NCBI RefSeq assembly: GCF_024298825.1
Contig: NZ_CP101153.1
Span: 2,790,001-2,854,000 of the forward strand
From: Haloglomus salinum
GTDB lineage: Archaea; Halobacteriota; Halobacteria; Halobacteriales; Haloarculaceae
Direction of reading: 5' to 3'
Length of the DNA stretch: 64,000 nt
Part shown: in pieces, positions 25,671 through 34,513 of the stretch
Layout: every line of letters starts with the position of its first letter
Numbering within the stretch: position 1 is the stretch's first letter
The notes under the pieces: model-generated
The model's database searches: none
Told to the model about the DNA's origin: nothing
What the model saw: only the letters and a program-made list of their open reading frames with translations
Translations under genes and position numbers: made by a program

Positions 25671-26876
25671 CTACGCCTCCTCGTCCGACGACAGATCGGG
25701 GCCGCGATACGCCTCGCCGGGCCGGGTCCACCCGTCGGTCGGGAGGACGCTCCCGGGGTAGAGGCTGGTGTTGATTCCGGTCTTCGCACCCGGACCGACG
25801 ACGACACCGAACTTCCGGCGGCCGGTCGAGGTCGGCTCGCCCTTCACGACGGTCGACACGTCCCCGTCGTCGTGACGGAGGTTGGCGACCTGCGTCCCCG
25901 CGCCGAGATTCGCATCCGGACCGAGGATGCTGTCCCCGACGTAGGAGACGTGCGGAACGTTCGAGCCGGCCATCACGAGGGTGTTCTTGACCTCGACGCC
26001 GTGGCCGACGTGCGTATCGGGCCCGAGCAGTGTCGCGCCCCGGACGTACGCGTTGGGGCCGACCTCGGCGCCCTCGCGGACGAGCGCGGGCCCCTCGATG
26101 ACGACGCCCGGTTCGACCGTTGCACCCTCCTCCACGACCACGTCGCCCCGGAGTTCGGCGTCACCGCGTACGTCGCCGTCGATGCGCCGCTCCAGCTCGC
26201 CGAGCTTCCACTCGTTCGCTTCGAGTAGCTCCCACGGCCGGCCGACGCCGAGCCACCGTTCGACGTCGACGGCGGCCACGTCGAACGCGTCGACCACACG
26301 GCCCAATACGTCGGTGATCTCGTGCTCTCCGCGGTCGGACAGCTCCGTCTCGGTCAGCCAGTCGGCGGCCTCCGCGGGGAAGTGGTATGCGCCGACGTTG
26401 ACCCGGTTACTGGGCGGCTCGCTGGGCTTCTCTATCACGTCGGTCACGTGGCCCTCCTCGATGGAGAAGACGCCGTACGGGCGCGGGTCGTCCACCTCGT
26501 ACGCACCGACCGCGGGACACACGTCGAACAGGGCGTCCAGTGCGGCCGCGTCGTAGAGGTCGTCGCCGTTCAGGACGACGAAGTCACTGTCCAGATACGG
26601 GCGGGCCTGCGCAGCGGCGTGGGCAGTCCCCAGTCGCTCCGCCTGCTCGGCGTACCGGACCGGGACGCCCCGGTACTCGTCGCCGAAGTGCTCGCGGACA
26701 TCCTCGCCGCGGTAGCCCACGACGAACACCAGCTCGTCGGCGCCGGCGCGCACGGCGGCGTCGGCCGTGTGCGCGCACAGTGGTCGGTCGCCGACCGGGA
26801 GCATCGGCTTCGCGACGGCGTCGGTCAGCGGGCGCATCCGGGTTCCCTGCCCCGCGGCCAGGATGACGACTTCCAT
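25671..26876 (-). CDS. Sugar-1-phosphate nucleotidylyltransferase with left-handed beta-helix domain (GlmU-like)
   Basis: 401 residues. The N-terminal nucleotidyltransferase begins MEVVILAAGQGTRMRPLTDA and has KPMLPVGDRP, then LNGDDLY (metal-binding Asp) and GVGRPWELLEAN. The C-terminal ~170 residues are hexapeptide repeats (RGDAELRGDVVVEEGA, GPNAYVRGATLLG) with an acetyltransferase-like end that includes KTGINTSLYPGSVL. Archaeal relatives are bifunctional UDP-GlcNAc/UDP-GalNAc-forming enzymes or simple UTP/dTTP transferases. It feeds cell-surface sugar chains. The stop is 80 bases from the zinc-finger gene. Confidence 0.9.
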   Translation of the reverse strand: MEVVILAAGQGTRMRPLTDAVAKPMLPVGDRPLCAHTADAAVRAGADELVFVVGYRGEDVREHFGDEYRGVPVRYAEQAERLGTAHAAAQARPYLDSDFVVLNGDDLYDAAALDALFDVCPAVGAYEVDDPRPYGVFSIEEGHVTDVIEKPSEPPSNRVNVGAYHFPAEAADWLTETELSDRGEHEITDVLGRVVDAFDVAAVDVERWLGVGRPWELLEANEWKLGELERRIDGDVRGDAELRGDVVVEEGATVEPGVVIEGPALVREGAEVGPNAYVRGATLLGPDTHVGHGVEVKNTLVMAGSNVPHVSYVGDSILGPDANLGAGTQVANLRHDDGDVSTVVKGEPTSTGRRKFGVVVGPGAKTGINTSLYPGSVLPTDGWTRPGEAYRGPDLSSDEEA

Positions 26877-27216
26877 ACCGACCACTGCCGCGCCGGTCCG
26901 CAAAGGTCCACCGACCCCGGCGACCGTGGCCCCGACGGCCGTGGGATCGGTTGCAGTGGCTGGCGAACAGGCGGCACCGCTCTCCGCGCGCCGGACCGTG
27001 GTGCCGCGCTGGCGGAACCGACCAGTCAGTGGCGTGCTGACTGCTCGGGTCGGCGGTCCGGCGATGGCTCGTCAGGTCACGGGGGCGCTGGTCGCGGGCT
27101 GGTATTTGAAAGTACGGAATGGCCGAATAAGGCCAGAAAATTTCAGATATTCTGAAAAATCGAACGTAAATGCTGGAGAGTGGATTTTGGATATTTATCG
27201 CGGTGGTGCGGCCAGC

Positions 27217-27294
27217 AATCTGGGAAATTCGTCCGCGCGAGCGAAGCGAGCGCGGTTCACCGGCGACGAACGAAGTGAGTCGCCGGCATTTTTT
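27217..27294 (+). ncRNA. Candidate small RNA ending in a terminator-like hairpin
   Basis: TATTTAT at 27192-27198 would start a plus-strand transcript near 27217-27222. A stem CCGGCGAC/GTCGCCGG with an 11-base loop (27260-27286) is followed by TTTTTT (27289-27294), and another T6 follows at 27302-27307. No plus-strand gene lies nearby upstream, so the terminator would serve a short RNA of about 75 bases. This is inference from sequence only. Confidence 0.3.
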
Positions 27295-27313
27295 CTGAAC
27301 GTTTTTTGGCGTC

Positions 27314-27365
27314 ATCAGAACGCTTCGCGTTCTGATTGCCCGTGGAATCGCGGAGCGATTCCACG
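27314..27365. repeat. Two perfect triloop hairpins
   Basis: ATCAGAACGC-TTC-GCGTTCTGAT (27314-27336) and CGTGGAATCGC-GGA-GCGATTCCACG (27341-27365) are perfect 10- and 11-bp stems with three-base loops, 4 bases apart. They resemble the hairpin runs at 7.67-7.78 and 34.39-34.51 kb in style, but not in sequence. Confidence 0.7.
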
Positions 27366-27421
27366 ACGCCGAGCGGTGGCCGCAGGCGGCGCGAAGTGCA
27401 GCCGAGGCCACCCGAGGCGTC

Positions 27422-27427
27422 AAAAAA
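27422..27427 (-). terminator. U-tract terminator after acyl-CoA dehydrogenase copy 2
   Basis: On the minus strand a run of six T lies 5-11 bases past the stop codon (TAA at 27433-27435). U-tracts alone end transcription in archaea. The hairpins at 27314-27365 follow it. Confidence 0.55.
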
Positions 27428-27432
27428 GCTCT

Positions 27433-28587
27433 TTAGAACCCTTTACCTTGGAGTTCGCGGGCGATGATGTTCTTCTGGATTTCGGTGGTGCCCTCGTAGA
27501 TCTGGGTGATCTTGGCGTCGCGGTAGAAGCGCTCGACGTCGAAGTCGTTGACGTAGCCGGAGCCGCCGTGGATCTGCACGGCCTCGTTGGCGACGTCCAC
27601 CGCCACACGGCTCGCGTACTCTTTGGCCATGGAGGCCAGCGTCGTCAGTTGCCCGTCCGCGTTGTCGACGGACCAGGCGGACTTGTAGGTCAGCTGGCGG
27701 GCCGCCTCGATGTCCGTGTGCATCTCTGCGAGCTTGTGCTGGATGGCCTGGAACTCGCCGATGGGCTGGCCGAACTGCTCACGCTGCTGGCTGTACTCCA
27801 GCGCGCGCTCGGCGGCGCCCTTCGCGATACCGACTGCCTGTGCGGCGACGCCGGTCCGGGTCTCGTCGAAGAACTGCATCTGCTGCAGGAAGCCCATGCC
27901 CTCCGTGCCCAGCAGGTTCTCCTCGGGGACACGGACATCGTCGAAGATGAGTTCCGCCGTGTCGGACGCGCGGATGCCGAGCTTGCCGTGAATCTTGTCG
28001 GCCTCGAAGCCATCGCGGTCGGCCTCGACGATAATCTGGCTGAAGCCGTTGTAGCGGCCCTCGGCGTCCGGGTCCGTCTTGCACAGGACGACGAAGTAGT
28101 CGCCGACGGTCCCGTTCGAGATCCACATCTTGTTGCCGTTGATGACCCACTCGTCACCGTCCTTCTCGGCGGTCGTCGAGACCGAGGAGACGTCGGAGCC
28201 GGTGTCCGGCTCGGAGATGGCCGCGCCCATGACGGACTCGCCCTCGGCGATGGGAGGGAGGTACTCCTCCTTCTGCTCCTCGGTCCCGAACTCGACGATG
28301 GCCTCGCTCCCGAACGCCGACGCCGTGACGCAGAATCCGATGCCCGGGTCCGCGGCGAACATCTCCTCGACGACGATGGACGTGTCCAGCGTGTCGAGGC
28401 CGGCACCGCCGTACTCGATGGGCAGGCTCCCGCCGAGCAGGCCGTTCTCCGCGGCCTTCTCCATCACGTCGTGGGGGTACTTCTCCTCGACGTCGTACTC
28501 GGTCGCGACCGGCTTGATCTCGTTCTCGGCGAACCGACGAACCTCCTTCTTGAGTTGCTCCTGCTCGTCGGACAGTTCGAAGTCCAT
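27433..28587 (-). CDS. Acyl-CoA dehydrogenase (copy 2)
   Basis: 384 residues starting [20 protein letters not shown]; the ATG at 28587 matches the start of copy 1. All family motifs are present: [38 protein letters not shown] and IYEGTTEIQ. The middle and C-terminal thirds are nearly the same as copy 1 in protein and share exact DNA runs (77 bases at 27452-27528, 59 bases at 27914-27972), while the N-terminal third differs more. A TATA-like CTTATAC lies 24-30 bases upstream, so it has its own promoter. Likely roles are fatty acid or branched-chain acyl-CoA oxidation. Confidence 0.93.
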   Translation of the reverse strand: MDFELSDEQEQLKKEVRRFAENEIKPVATEYDVEEKYPHDVMEKAAENGLLGGSLPIEYGGAGLDTLDTSIVVEEMFAADPGIGFCVTASAFGSEAIVEFGTEEQKEEYLPPIAEGESVMGAAISEPDTGSDVSSVSTTAEKDGDEWVINGNKMWISNGTVGDYFVVLCKTDPDAEGRYNGFSQIIVEADRDGFEADKIHGKLGIRASDTAELIFDDVRVPEENLLGTEGMGFLQQMQFFDETRTGVAAQAVGIAKGAAERALEYSQQREQFGQPIGEFQAIQHKLAEMHTDIEAARQLTYKSAWSVDNADGQLTTLASMAKEYASRVAVDVANEAVQIHGGSGYVNDFDVERFYRDAKITQIYEGTTEIQKNIIARELQGKGF

Positions 28588-28610
28588 ACCCCTGTTGTAC
28601 AATCCCACGC

Positions 28611-28617
28611 GTATAAG
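28611..28617 (-). promoter_or_regulatory. TATA-like element of acyl-CoA dehydrogenase copy 2
   Basis: CTTATAC on the minus strand lies 24-30 bases before the ATG at 28587, the spacing of haloarchaeal leaderless promoters. Confidence 0.55.
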
Positions 28618-28741
28618 CCCAACTATTCTAACGGCGTTTATCGGTGGGCTAGGTGGTATTAACGGTGTAAATCCCGAAACCGGCCAACGCCGGGTTCTTC
28701 ATTATCGTTACCGCGAAATCAGGGCGCACGGAGGCTGGCTC

Positions 28742-31003
28742 TTACTGGAAGGTCCGCGAGACCTCGACCTCGTCCTCCGCGGCCTGTCCGCGCGAGAACC
28801 GCTCCTCGATCTGGTCGTAGCGCTCGCGGGTCTCCTCGTCGACGCTGGCGCCGACCTCGTCGAGCGCCTGCTCGAAGTGGTCCATCGTTACACGGACGTT
28901 CCCGACGCTGGTTGCGGTCTCCTCGGGAGAGACGGAGTTGATGAACTCACGCGTCGCGGCCATCGACGCCTCGCGGCAGACCGCCTCGATGTCCGCACCG
29001 ACGTAGCCGTCCGTCCGTCGGGCCAGCGCGTCGAGGTCCACGTCGTCCGCGAGCGGCTTGCGCTCGGTGTGGACCGCGAAGATGGCACGGCGAGCCTCCT
29101 CGTCGGGCACCGGGACGTGGACGTGGCGGTCCAGCCGGCCCGGCCGGAGGAGTGCACTGTCGATGAGGTCCGGCCGGTTGGTCGTCGCGACGACGACCAC
29201 GTCCTCCAGTTCCTCCAGCCCGTCCAGCTCGGTCAGGAGCTGGCTCACGACGCGTTCGCCGACCCCCGAATCGCCCATCCGCTGGCCACGTTCGCCCGCG
29301 ATGGAGTCGATCTCGTCGAAGAAGATGACCGTCGGGGCGTTCGAGCGGGCCTTCTCGAACACCTCGCGGACACCCTTCTCGGACTCGCCGACGTACTTGT
29401 TGAGCAGTTCGGGCCCCTTGATGGAGATGAAGTTGCTCTGGGCCTCGTTGGCCACCGCTTTGGCCATCAGGGTCTTGCCGGTGCCGGGCGGGCCGTACAG
29501 CAGCACACCCTTCGCGGCCTCGAGGTCCATCTGCTCGAACACGTCGGCGTAGTCCAGTGGCCACTGGATGGTCTCGCGGAGGCGCTCTTTGGTGTCCTCC
29601 AGCCCGCCGACCTGGTCCCACGACACGTCGGGGACCTCGACGAACACCTCGCGCATCGCCGAGGGCTGGATGCCCTTCAGGGCCTCCTTGAAGTCACGCT
29701 CGGTGACCTCCAGCGAGTCGAGCACGTCCGCGTCGATCTCGTCCTGCTCCAGGTCGAGCTGCGGGCGCACCCGCCGGAGCGCGTTCATCGCGCTCTCCTT
29801 CGCCAGCGACGCCAGGTCCGCGCCCACGAACCCGTGCGTGCTCTCGGCGTACTTGTCCAGGTCGATGCCCTCCACCAGCGGCATCCCGCGGGTGTGGACC
29901 TGCAGGACCTCCTTGCGGCCCGCCTTGTCCGGGACGCCGATCTCGATCTCGCGGTCGAACCGGCCGCCACGCCGCAGCGCCGGGTCCAGCGAGTCCAGCC
30001 GGTTGGTCGCGCCGATGACGGTGACCTGTCCGCGCTCCTCCAGCCCGTCCATCAGGCTGAGGAGCTGGGCGACGACGCGGCGCTCCACGTCACCGGAGGT
30101 CTCGCCGCGCTTGGGCGCGATGGAGTCGATCTCGTCGATGAAGACGATAGCCGGCGAGTTCTCCGTGGCCTCCTCGAAGATCTCGCGGAGCTGCTCCTCG
30201 GACTCCCCGTAGTACTTCGACATAATCTCGGGGCCCGAGATATCGGTGAAGTACGCGTCGATCTCGTTGGCCACCGCTTTGGCCATCAGGGTCTTCCCGG
30301 TGCCCGGCGGACCGTGCAGGAGCACGCCCTTGGGCGGCTCGATGCCGAGCTGCTGGAACAGCTCCGGGTGGCGCATCGGCAGCTCCACCATCTCGCGGAC
30401 CTGCTCGAGCTCGTCGTCGAGCCCGCCGATGTCCTCGTAGGTGACGTTCGGCGTGTCGGTGTCGCCGGTGGTCTGTCCGGAGATCTGCTCGGCGGGCTTC
30501 TCGCTCACCTCGATCTCGGTCGAGTCCGTGACGACGACGGTCCCCTCCGGGTCCGTGTCGGCCACCTTCAGCGGGATCTTCTGCCCGCTCATCGAGGAGA
30601 GCGGGCCCAGCCCGAGCGAGAAGGGCACCTGCTGGCCCTTCGTGACGGCCTGCCCGCTCAGCTTGTCGCGGATGTGCGGGCCGACGTTACCGCGGATGCG
30701 GAGGTTCTGGGGCAGTGCGACCGTGATGCTGGTCGCCGGCTTCACCTCTGCCGGCTCCACCTCGACCCGGTCGTCGATGCCGACGTCGGCTTCCTGCCGG
30801 AGGCGGCCGTCGACCCGGATGATGCCGTTCCCCTCGTCCTCGGGGTAGCCGGGCCAGACACGCGCCACGGCGCGGCCCTCGCTGCCCTCGATGAGGATGT
30901 AGTCGCCGTTTTCCAGTTCCATCTCCCGCATCGCCGCGCGGTCGACGGCCGCGAGGCCGCGTCCCGCGTCCTTCTGTTTGAGTGGTTTGACCGTGAGCTT
31001 CAT
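28742..31003 (-). CDS. AAA+ ATPase, Cdc48/VCP family
   Basis: 753 residues: an N-terminal substrate-adaptor domain (1-185) then two AAA modules. Walker A sequences GPPGTGKT are at about 231-238 and 504-511. Walker B IVFIDEID is at about 287-293, and [10 protein letters not shown] at about 559-568. Arg-finger regions ([14 protein letters not shown] and [17 protein letters not shown]) are intact in both. Cdc48 unfolds proteins, often for the proteasome. The ATG overlaps the stop of a small Hsp20-like gene (ATGA, 31000-31003), so the two are probably translated together. Haloarchaea have several Cdc48 paralogs. Confidence 0.95.
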   Translation of the reverse strand: MKLTVKPLKQKDAGRGLAAVDRAAMREMELENGDYILIEGSEGRAVARVWPGYPEDEGNGIIRVDGRLRQEADVGIDDRVEVEPAEVKPATSITVALPQNLRIRGNVGPHIRDKLSGQAVTKGQQVPFSLGLGPLSSMSGQKIPLKVADTDPEGTVVVTDSTEIEVSEKPAEQISGQTTGDTDTPNVTYEDIGGLDDELEQVREMVELPMRHPELFQQLGIEPPKGVLLHGPPGTGKTLMAKAVANEIDAYFTDISGPEIMSKYYGESEEQLREIFEEATENSPAIVFIDEIDSIAPKRGETSGDVERRVVAQLLSLMDGLEERGQVTVIGATNRLDSLDPALRRGGRFDREIEIGVPDKAGRKEVLQVHTRGMPLVEGIDLDKYAESTHGFVGADLASLAKESAMNALRRVRPQLDLEQDEIDADVLDSLEVTERDFKEALKGIQPSAMREVFVEVPDVSWDQVGGLEDTKERLRETIQWPLDYADVFEQMDLEAAKGVLLYGPPGTGKTLMAKAVANEAQSNFISIKGPELLNKYVGESEKGVREVFEKARSNAPTVIFFDEIDSIAGERGQRMGDSGVGERVVSQLLTELDGLEELEDVVVVATTNRPDLIDSALLRPGRLDRHVHVPVPDEEARRAIFAVHTERKPLADDVDLDALARRTDGYVGADIEAVCREASMAATREFINSVSPEETATSVGNVRVTMDHFEQALDEVGASVDEETRERYDQIEERFSRGQAAEDEVEVSRTFQ

Positions 31004-31320
31004 CGTTCGTCCTCCGTGCCCTCGTCCGTCTCGCTTTCACCGTCCCCTACATCGATATCGGTCGAATCACCGTCTGGGGCGACCGAACCGTCCATCTCGA
31101 CGGTGACGACGCCGTTGTTGATAGTCGCTTTGGCGGGCCGTCCCTCGGGGAGGTCCATCTCGAACTGCTCGTCGTCGACGACGACCATCAGGGTCCCGTC
31201 GACCACGTCCACGGCGCCGGCCACTCCGGCGCCGAGGTCGAACGCCAGCACGTCGCCGTCGGCGTACTCGTACTGCCGTGCGACGACGTCGCGCTCTGCG
31301 AACCGCTGGGTCTCTGCCAT
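31000..31320 (-). CDS. Hsp20-like small protein (DUF7127-like) coupled to Cdc48
   Basis: 106 residues. The core is a short beta-sandwich-like stretch: [15 protein letters not shown], then [20 protein letters not shown], then [13 protein letters not shown]. The NNGVVTV ending is the pattern found at the end of alpha-crystallin/Hsp20 domains, but the domain is shorter than in true Hsp20. An acidic tail of about 30 residues follows. It overlaps cdc48 by 4 bases and has its own operator-like palindrome, so it may be an adaptor or a regulator of the ATPase. Family name from memory. Confidence 0.7.
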   Translation of the reverse strand: MAETQRFAERDVVARQYEYADGDVLAFDLGAGVAGAVDVVDGTLMVVVDDEQFEMDLPEGRPAKATINNGVVTVEMDGSVAPDGDSTDIDVGDGESETDEGTEDER

Positions 31321-31353
31321 ACTAACTCTGAGTTAGTCATTCTAATATATAAA
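31321..31353 (-). promoter_or_regulatory. TATA box and palindromic operator of the Hsp20-like/cdc48 operon
   Basis: ACTAACTC-T-GAGTTAGT at 31321-31337 is a perfect 8-bp inverted repeat with a one-base centre, placed directly upstream of the ATG at 31320. A TATA box (TTTATATAT on the minus strand, 31343-31352) follows at 24-33 bases from the ATG. A repressor bound at the palindrome would cover the transcript start. This fits stress-type control, although no regulator is encoded nearby. Confidence 0.72.
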
Positions 31354-31466
31354 TCCTTCCCTGATGGTGGCCGGAACGGGTGCCGATTCCGGACGAAGAG
31401 GTGAATTGCGGTTCACACGAGCGCTCGCCGCGCTGGCTTCATACCGGCGCCGGCCGCAGGGGTGGT

Positions 31467-32252
31467 ATGGACCACGTCACACATGACGGTCGCACGACGG
31501 CCTACCGGGACGCGCCTGCCGACACCGACGACCCGGCACCGACGGTGCTGTACGCCCACGGGAGCGGCGGGACCCACTCGCTCTGGGCCAACCAGTACGG
31601 TCGGCCCGACCACGACGCGGTCGCGCTGGACCTGAGCGGCCACGGCGAGAGCGAGGACGTCGACCTCGGTCCCGAGGCGGGCCTCGACGCGATGACCGCG
31701 TACGCCGAGGATACGGCGACCGTGGCCCGCGAGACCGACGCGACGGTCCTCTGTGGCAACTCTCTCGGTGGTGCGGTCGCCCTGACGGTCGCCCTGGAGA
31801 GCGACCTCGACCTCGATGGGCTCGTCCTCGTCGGAACGGGTGCGAAGCTGGGTGTCGCCGACGAACTGCTCGACGCGCTCGCGACCGACTACGATGCAGC
31901 CGTCGAGACGCTCCTGGGCGAGGACATGCTGTATCACGAGACGGACGGCGAGCGGGTGGCCGACGCCCGGGAGATGTTCCACGAGGTCGGCCAGCGCGCC
32001 ACCGAGCGTGATTTCCGGGCCTGCGACGCGTTCGACGTGCGCGACCGCCTGGGCGAGATCGACGTGCCGGCGCTCGTCTGCAACGGTGAGCACGACAGCC
32101 TCACCCCGCCGGCTTTCCACGAGTACCTCGCCGAGCACCTCCCCGATGCCCGCCACGTGGAACTCGCCGACGCCGCGCACATGCCGTACCTCGAGCGTCC
32201 GGTCGCCTTCGACGCCGCTGTCGACGAGTTCCTCGACGAGCTGGCGGCCTGA
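31467..32252 (+). CDS. Alpha/beta hydrolase
   Basis: 261 residues starting MDHVTHDGRTTAYRDAPAD. HGSGGTHSLW is the oxyanion region, LCGNSLGGAVAL carries the nucleophile Ser in GNSLGG, NGEHDSLTP provides the acid Asp, and DAAHMPYLERP the catalytic His. The order and spacing are complete, so it is likely active. The substrate is unknown. It is divergent from the Hsp20-like/cdc48 operon. Confidence 0.88.
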   Translation: MDHVTHDGRTTAYRDAPADTDDPAPTVLYAHGSGGTHSLWANQYGRPDHDAVALDLSGHGESEDVDLGPEAGLDAMTAYAEDTATVARETDATVLCGNSLGGAVALTVALESDLDLDGLVLVGTGAKLGVADELLDALATDYDAAVETLLGEDMLYHETDGERVADAREMFHEVGQRATERDFRACDAFDVRDRLGEIDVPALVCNGEHDSLTPPAFHEYLAEHLPDARHVELADAAHMPYLERPVAFDAAVDEFLDELAA

Positions 32253-32717
32253 CTGCCTGACCGCCGCATCGGGCGCAGATGACTACTTCCGGTCGGCCAC
32301 CGGCTCACGGGGCATGCACGGCGCAGGAGGGTCCTCGTCCGCAACCCGAACAGCGGCGACGGGCGAGCGACGAAGCGGGCGAAGTGCCTCGCCACGGCGC
32401 GCGGCTACGATGCCCGCGACAGCGAGGGCGGGGACCCCACCGTCGAACATGGCCGAGTGCGCCGCCCGCGCCGGCGCGCCCTCCCCATCGTCGTGGGAGC
32501 GACGCACTACTCCCCGTTCGGGTCGGGTGCGCGTCGACCCGGCTCGACGTGGACCAACTCCCGCCCGGGTCGGTCGTGGCGGACATCCACGACGGGCGCG
32601 TCGAGCAATCAGCGCACCATAGACTGATTACGGACTGTGATGTGAGTTCTCGTAACAGGGGGCGAGAACGGATGTCACTCGACCGACTCGTGAACGGGGT
32701 GGCGGGCCGTGGATAAC
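32253..32717. other. Intergenic region with a decayed lipid-kinase gene
   Basis: The first part (32322-32520) reads as a frame-broken diacylglycerol kinase N-terminus (separate entry). The rest (32520-32717) has no convincing frame. A small hairpin GTTCTCG-10-CGAGAAC lies at 32646-32669, upstream of the zinc-ribbon membrane protein. Confidence 0.5.
32322..32520 (+). pseudogene. Remnant of a diacylglycerol kinase-like lipid kinase
   Basis: In frame with 32322 the translation reads RRRVLVRNPNSGDGRATKRA, later GYDARDSEGGD. Lipid kinases of this family begin with V-x-NPxSGxG, then a helix, then a DSEGGD-like strand and a GGDGT motif. The GGDGT motif itself is missing, the next residues are low complexity, and no start codon is in frame, so the gene is decayed. 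Confidence 0.5.
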
Positions 32718-33386
32718 ATGGAGACCGACCCGCGGTGTCCGGAGTGTGGCGAACCCATCGGTGTGACCGCCACCTACTGCATGCACTGCTCGGCCGACCT
32801 GACCGAGGAGCAGGCGGCGGCGGACGCCGACGACGACGGGACCTGGGACTCGAACGAGGCCCCGTCGCTGGGGGATGTCGTCGAGGAGACTGTCGGTGGT
32901 GGCGGCGCGGGGTCGTCGACCGGGGACTCGTCCGACGGCCAGCTCCTCGACCCGGACGGGCTCGTGGACAACGCGCTCACAATCCTCGTCGGTATCGTTG
33001 GCGGGGCCATCGCTGGCCTCGTCGGGACCGTCGTCCTCGGCGTCGTGACCAACAGCGGCTACGGCGTCCTGTTCGGCATCGTCGCGTGGCTCGTGACGAC
33101 TGCCTATCTCGTCCGCCAGCGGACGGTCCAGGGAGCCGTGTCGAAGAGCGGCTACGCTATCGCGCTCGTCCTGTTGCTGGTGCCGCTCGTCGCACTCAGC
33201 CCGTTCGTGAACATCGACGGTGGGCTCTCGGAGCGCGGCGGGCTGTTCGTCGTCCTGCTGGTGTCCGTCGGAATTCCCGCGGCCATCGCGGCCGCGGTCG
33301 GCTGGGTCGCCGGGCGGTTCGTCCCCGACGACCCCGCGGCAGGTGACGCCCCGACCGACGGCGAGCACGAAACGCCGACTCAGTAG
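32718..33386 (+). CDS. Zinc-ribbon membrane protein
   Basis: 222 residues from the ATG at 32718 (a GTG at 32709 is possible). The N-terminus CPECGEPIGVTATYCMHCSADL is a four-Cys zinc ribbon. An acidic, Gly/Ser-rich linker follows, then four hydrophobic segments (about 90-112, 116-132, 143-165 and 175-198). Many haloarchaea have such zinc-ribbon plus membrane proteins, and their role is unknown. It converges on panB with a 7-base overlap of the ends. Confidence 0.7.
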   Translation: METDPRCPECGEPIGVTATYCMHCSADLTEEQAAADADDDGTWDSNEAPSLGDVVEETVGGGGAGSSTGDSSDGQLLDPDGLVDNALTILVGIVGGAIAGLVGTVVLGVVTNSGYGVLFGIVAWLVTTAYLVRQRTVQGAVSKSGYAIALVLLLVPLVALSPFVNIDGGLSERGGLFVVLLVSVGIPAAIAAAVGWVAGRFVPDDPAAGDAPTDGEHETPTQ

Positions 33387-34192
33387 AGGTCGTCCGTGTC
33401 CAGGTCCTCGGCGACGTGGCTGTGCTCTTCGGCCGGGAACTCGCCTCCCTCGACCTCGTCGACGTAGCCCTCGATGGCGCGCTCCATCTCCCCACGCACG
33501 TCGCCGAACTTCTTCGAGAACGGCGCGACGCCCTCGGTGAGGCCGATGACCTCGTCGACGGTGAGCACCTGCCCGTCGCAGTTCGGGCCCGCGCCGATGC
33601 CGATGGTCGGGATGTCGAGCGCCTCCGTCACCGCGGCCGCGGCGTTCGCGGGGACGTGTTCGAGGACGAGCGAGAACGCGCCGGCCTTCTCGTGGGCCGT
33701 CGCGAGTTCGAGCATCTCCGAAGCGGCCTCGTCGTCGGTCGCCTGCCGGAACAGCCCGGTCTCGTTCTCGCGCTGCGGGGTGAGCCCGAGGTGGGCCTGC
33801 ACCGGGATGCCGAGGTCGGTCAGGCGGTCGGTCAGGTCGACGGTGTGTTTGCCGCACTCGAGTTTCACGCCGTCGGCGCCGGCCTCCTTGACCATCCGGC
33901 CGCAGTTCTCGATGGAGTCGGCCTCGTCCACGCCGAACGAGAGGAACGGCATGTCCGCGATGACGAACGCGTCGTCGGTCGCGCGTGCGACCGCGGCCGT
34001 GAGACTGGCCATCTCGTCGGCCGTGACGGGGAGGGTCGAGTCGTGGCCCAGCCGGAGGTTGCCAACCGAGTCGCCCACGAGAATCATGTCGACGCCTGCT
34101 CGGTCGACGAGTTCGGCCGTGGGCGCGTCGTAGGCCGTCAGCATCGTGATGGGCTCCTCGCCGGCCTTCGCGCGGATGTCCTTCGCTCGCAT
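33380..34192 (-). CDS. panB: 3-methyl-2-oxobutanoate hydroxymethyltransferase
   Basis: 270 residues starting MRAKDIRAKAGEEPITMLTA. LVGDSVGNLRLGHDSTLPVT binds the metal and ketoacid, KLECGKHTVDLTDRL holds a catalytic region, and GAGPNCDGQVLTVDEVIG is the C-terminal signature. The enzyme adds a one-carbon unit to alpha-ketoisovalerate to make ketopantoate, the first step to pantothenate and CoA. The ATG at 34192 gives the length of typical archaeal PanB; upstream lies a long non-coding region. Confidence 0.95.
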   Translation of the reverse strand: MRAKDIRAKAGEEPITMLTAYDAPTAELVDRAGVDMILVGDSVGNLRLGHDSTLPVTADEMASLTAAVARATDDAFVIADMPFLSFGVDEADSIENCGRMVKEAGADGVKLECGKHTVDLTDRLTDLGIPVQAHLGLTPQRENETGLFRQATDDEAASEMLELATAHEKAGAFSLVLEHVPANAAAAVTEALDIPTIGIGAGPNCDGQVLTVDEVIGLTEGVAPFSKKFGDVRGEMERAIEGYVDEVEGGEFPAEEHSHVAEDLDTDDLY

Positions 34193-34292
34193 GTGTGGTC
34201 TGGATTCTGCCCCGGCCGCGAAAAGCGTGGCCCCTCTCGCTCGAAGTCGTCTCTTGTACGGTCGTCTCTGGCGTTCTTTGCCGGTTGGTCGG

Positions 34293-34349
34293 TGTGTGCG
34301 ACGGGTCCGCCTCCTCTCTCGAGTGCCTGATGTGTGCGACGGGTCCGCC
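34293..34349. repeat. 19-bp direct repeat, two copies
   Basis: TGTGTGCGACGGGTCCGCC occurs at 34293-34311 and 34331-34349. GGTGTGTGCGAC from the left copy also occurs at 7583-7594, inside the spacer of the 35-bp repeat of locus A. Confidence 0.85.
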
Positions 34350-34390
34350 GTTCCATACAACCTGTAGGAAGCCCCGGCGGGCTCGACTTC

Positions 34391-34513
34391 CGTCAGAGCA
34401 AGCTCTGACGACTTCTCGCTCGCTTCGCTCGCGAGAACGTCCGGACCTCGCTGTCGTTCGAACGGCGGCGAAGCCGCCGTTCGTGATGACGAGAGACGCC
34501 TCTGGCGTCTCTC
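34391..34513. repeat. Run of four hairpins
   Basis: CGTCAGAGC-AA-GCTCTGACG (34391-34410), TTCTCGC with GCGAGAA around an 11-base loop (34413-34437), CGAACGGCGGC-GAA-GCCGCCGTTCG (34459-34483), and CGAGAGACGCC-TCT-GGCGTCTCTCG (34490-34514). Three stems are perfect over 9-11 bp with two- or three-base loops. Nothing in the region is a gene. Confidence 0.8.

Larger units (their letters stand above)
26877..27432. other. 556-base non-coding region with AT-rich part and hairpins
   Basis: The left part (26877-27100) is GC-rich without a convincing frame. The middle (27100-27215) is AT-rich, with TTTCAGA-TAT-TCTGAAA (27141-27157) and a TATA-like TATTTAT (27192-27198). The right part holds four perfect or near-perfect hairpins and three T/A runs (27260-27427). 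It separates the start of the nucleotidyltransferase gene from the end of an acyl-CoA dehydrogenase gene. Confidence 0.65.

Noticed and set aside
26767-31336. Long plus-strand frames opposite acyl-CoA dehydrogenase and cdc48
   Set aside because: Shadow frames. The minus-strand proteins there have complete catalytic motifs.
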